Both the position numbers and the translations under genes were made by a program. Positions 4,738 through 5,232 of a stretch of 5,232 nucleotides of DNA are shown here, piece after piece. Each line of letters begins with the position of its first letter. Position 1 is the first letter of the stretch. Origin of the DNA: Candidatus Adiutrix sp. (GTDB lineage Bacteria; Desulfobacterota; Desulfarculia; Adiutricales; Adiutricaceae); NCBI GenBank assembly GCA_031286085.1, contig JAITUX010000207.1, forward strand, positions 1 through 5,232, read 5' to 3'. The notes under the pieces were generated by a model. That model saw only the letters and a list, made by a program, of their open reading frames with translations. It did no database searches and was not told the origin of the DNA.

Positions 4738-5232
4738 CTAAACCACCCTTGGGCGTCCTCCCCAACCCGGTCCGTAGCACATTGCTTCCGAGTCGAACTT
4801 CTCTGAAGATACCGGCGGGAAAACTCCGCCGATTTTTCTTATGAGTCTTTCACATTCAGGGTCTTCAGCAACAAGTTTTAAAACAGCGGCCTCCATCTGG
4901 TTTGCTATGGCCGGATCGAACTCCGGCAAGTCAGAGTTGTAAGGCATATAATCAATGGTGTCGCAACCAAATTCCTTTCTGACTTGTCGAAAATACTGTT
5001 CAACAATGCCCATTAATTTCCCTCTATCTTCGCTTGTTCTCCGGCTCCACTCGCCAGGGAAAACTATGGAAGCACCAAATCTTCCACACTCGTAGTCCAC
5101 CATCCTCCGTCCACTTTCTGTAGGCGGTCTCCCCTCAATTGTTGGAGTTTGGCTCTGGGAGTAACCGGCTCCCTGGCTGCAACACTCGGCTTTTGGCGGG
5201 GTTTGATTTGAAGCCGTAGTCTGGTCTTTTTT
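4738..5232 (-). CDS. Low-GC reading frame of unknown function, probably 5'-truncated by the window edge
   Basis: Not recognised. The frame ends in TAG at 4738 and is open without a stop to the right edge (164 codons). The first in-window ATG is 5103 (121 aa from there), but its GGAGG abuts the ATG with no spacing, a poor ribosome site, so a start beyond the edge seems likelier. From the edge the translation begins with a Gln/Thr/Ser/Pro-rich polar stretch (about 43 residues), then a compact, soluble, acidic segment with predicted helices (VEQYFRQVRKEF, ANQMEAAVLKLVAED, CERLIRKI), five Cys and a Gly-rich end (CYGPGWGGRP). No signal peptide or membrane segment is visible in this part. Codon use (AGA, TTA, ATA, GTT) and G/C content differ from all neighbours, suggesting acquisition by transfer. 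Alternative: a standalone 121-aa gene starting at 5103 after an upstream gene that ends at 5064 in another frame. Confidence 0.5.
   Translation of the reverse strand, partial: KKDQTTASNQTPPKAECCSQGAGYSQSQTPTIEGRPPTESGRRMVDYECGRFGASIVFPGEWSRRTSEDRGKLMGIVEQYFRQVRKEFGCDTIDYMPYNSDLPEFDPAIANQMEAAVLKLVAEDPECERLIRKIGGVFPPVSSEKFDSEAMCYGPGWGGRPRVV

Noticed and set aside
1..5232. Search for CRISPR arrays, tRNA or rRNA genes, insertion-sequence ends and toxin-antitoxin pairs
   Set aside because: No regularly spaced repeats, tRNA-like folds, transposase motifs or mazEF-type partners were seen by eye; mazG here is the housekeeping enzyme.

Overview
The window looks like a GC-rich bacterial chromosome segment carrying ordinary housekeeping genes, with a compositional break near its right end. 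One typical row (3961-4020) counts 42 G/C in 60 bases, whereas rows 4801-4860 and 4981-5040 count 28 and 23. The gene set (cvpA-mazG pair, M18 type-1 aminopeptidase, a PHP-like protein) and strong GC bias would suit a Desulfobacterota-like or similar Gram-negative lineage, but nothing here is a decisive taxonomic marker, so the host is left open. A peculiarity is heavy use of the Ile codon ATA in otherwise GC-rich genes.

Layout. The minus strand carries cvpA (3288-2491), mazG (2494-1679; ATGA overlap with cvpA) and an M18 aminopeptidase (1431-1, its stop codon at the left edge). The aminopeptidase has its own promoter, with a perfect TATAAT box, and a long structured leader. Divergently on the plus strand, from a GC-rich intergenic region holding back-to-back promoters and a 22-bp near-palindrome, lies a gene (3468-4589) for an uncharacterised protein with the ordered metal-ligand motifs of the PHP phosphoesterase fold. 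After a 148-bp convergent spacer, a low-GC reading frame (4738 to the right edge, minus strand) of unknown function begins; it is probably cut by the window edge and looks foreign to its neighbours.

How they work together. MazG (NTP pyrophosphohydrolase), CvpA (inner-membrane protein) and the aminopeptidase are housekeeping functions with no obvious common pathway. The cvpA-mazG overlap implies a shared transcript, and the aminopeptidase can be transcribed separately. No CRISPR array, tRNA, rRNA, transposase or recognised defence system is visible. The most open-ended items are the PHP-like protein, the right-end low-GC segment and the divergent control region.
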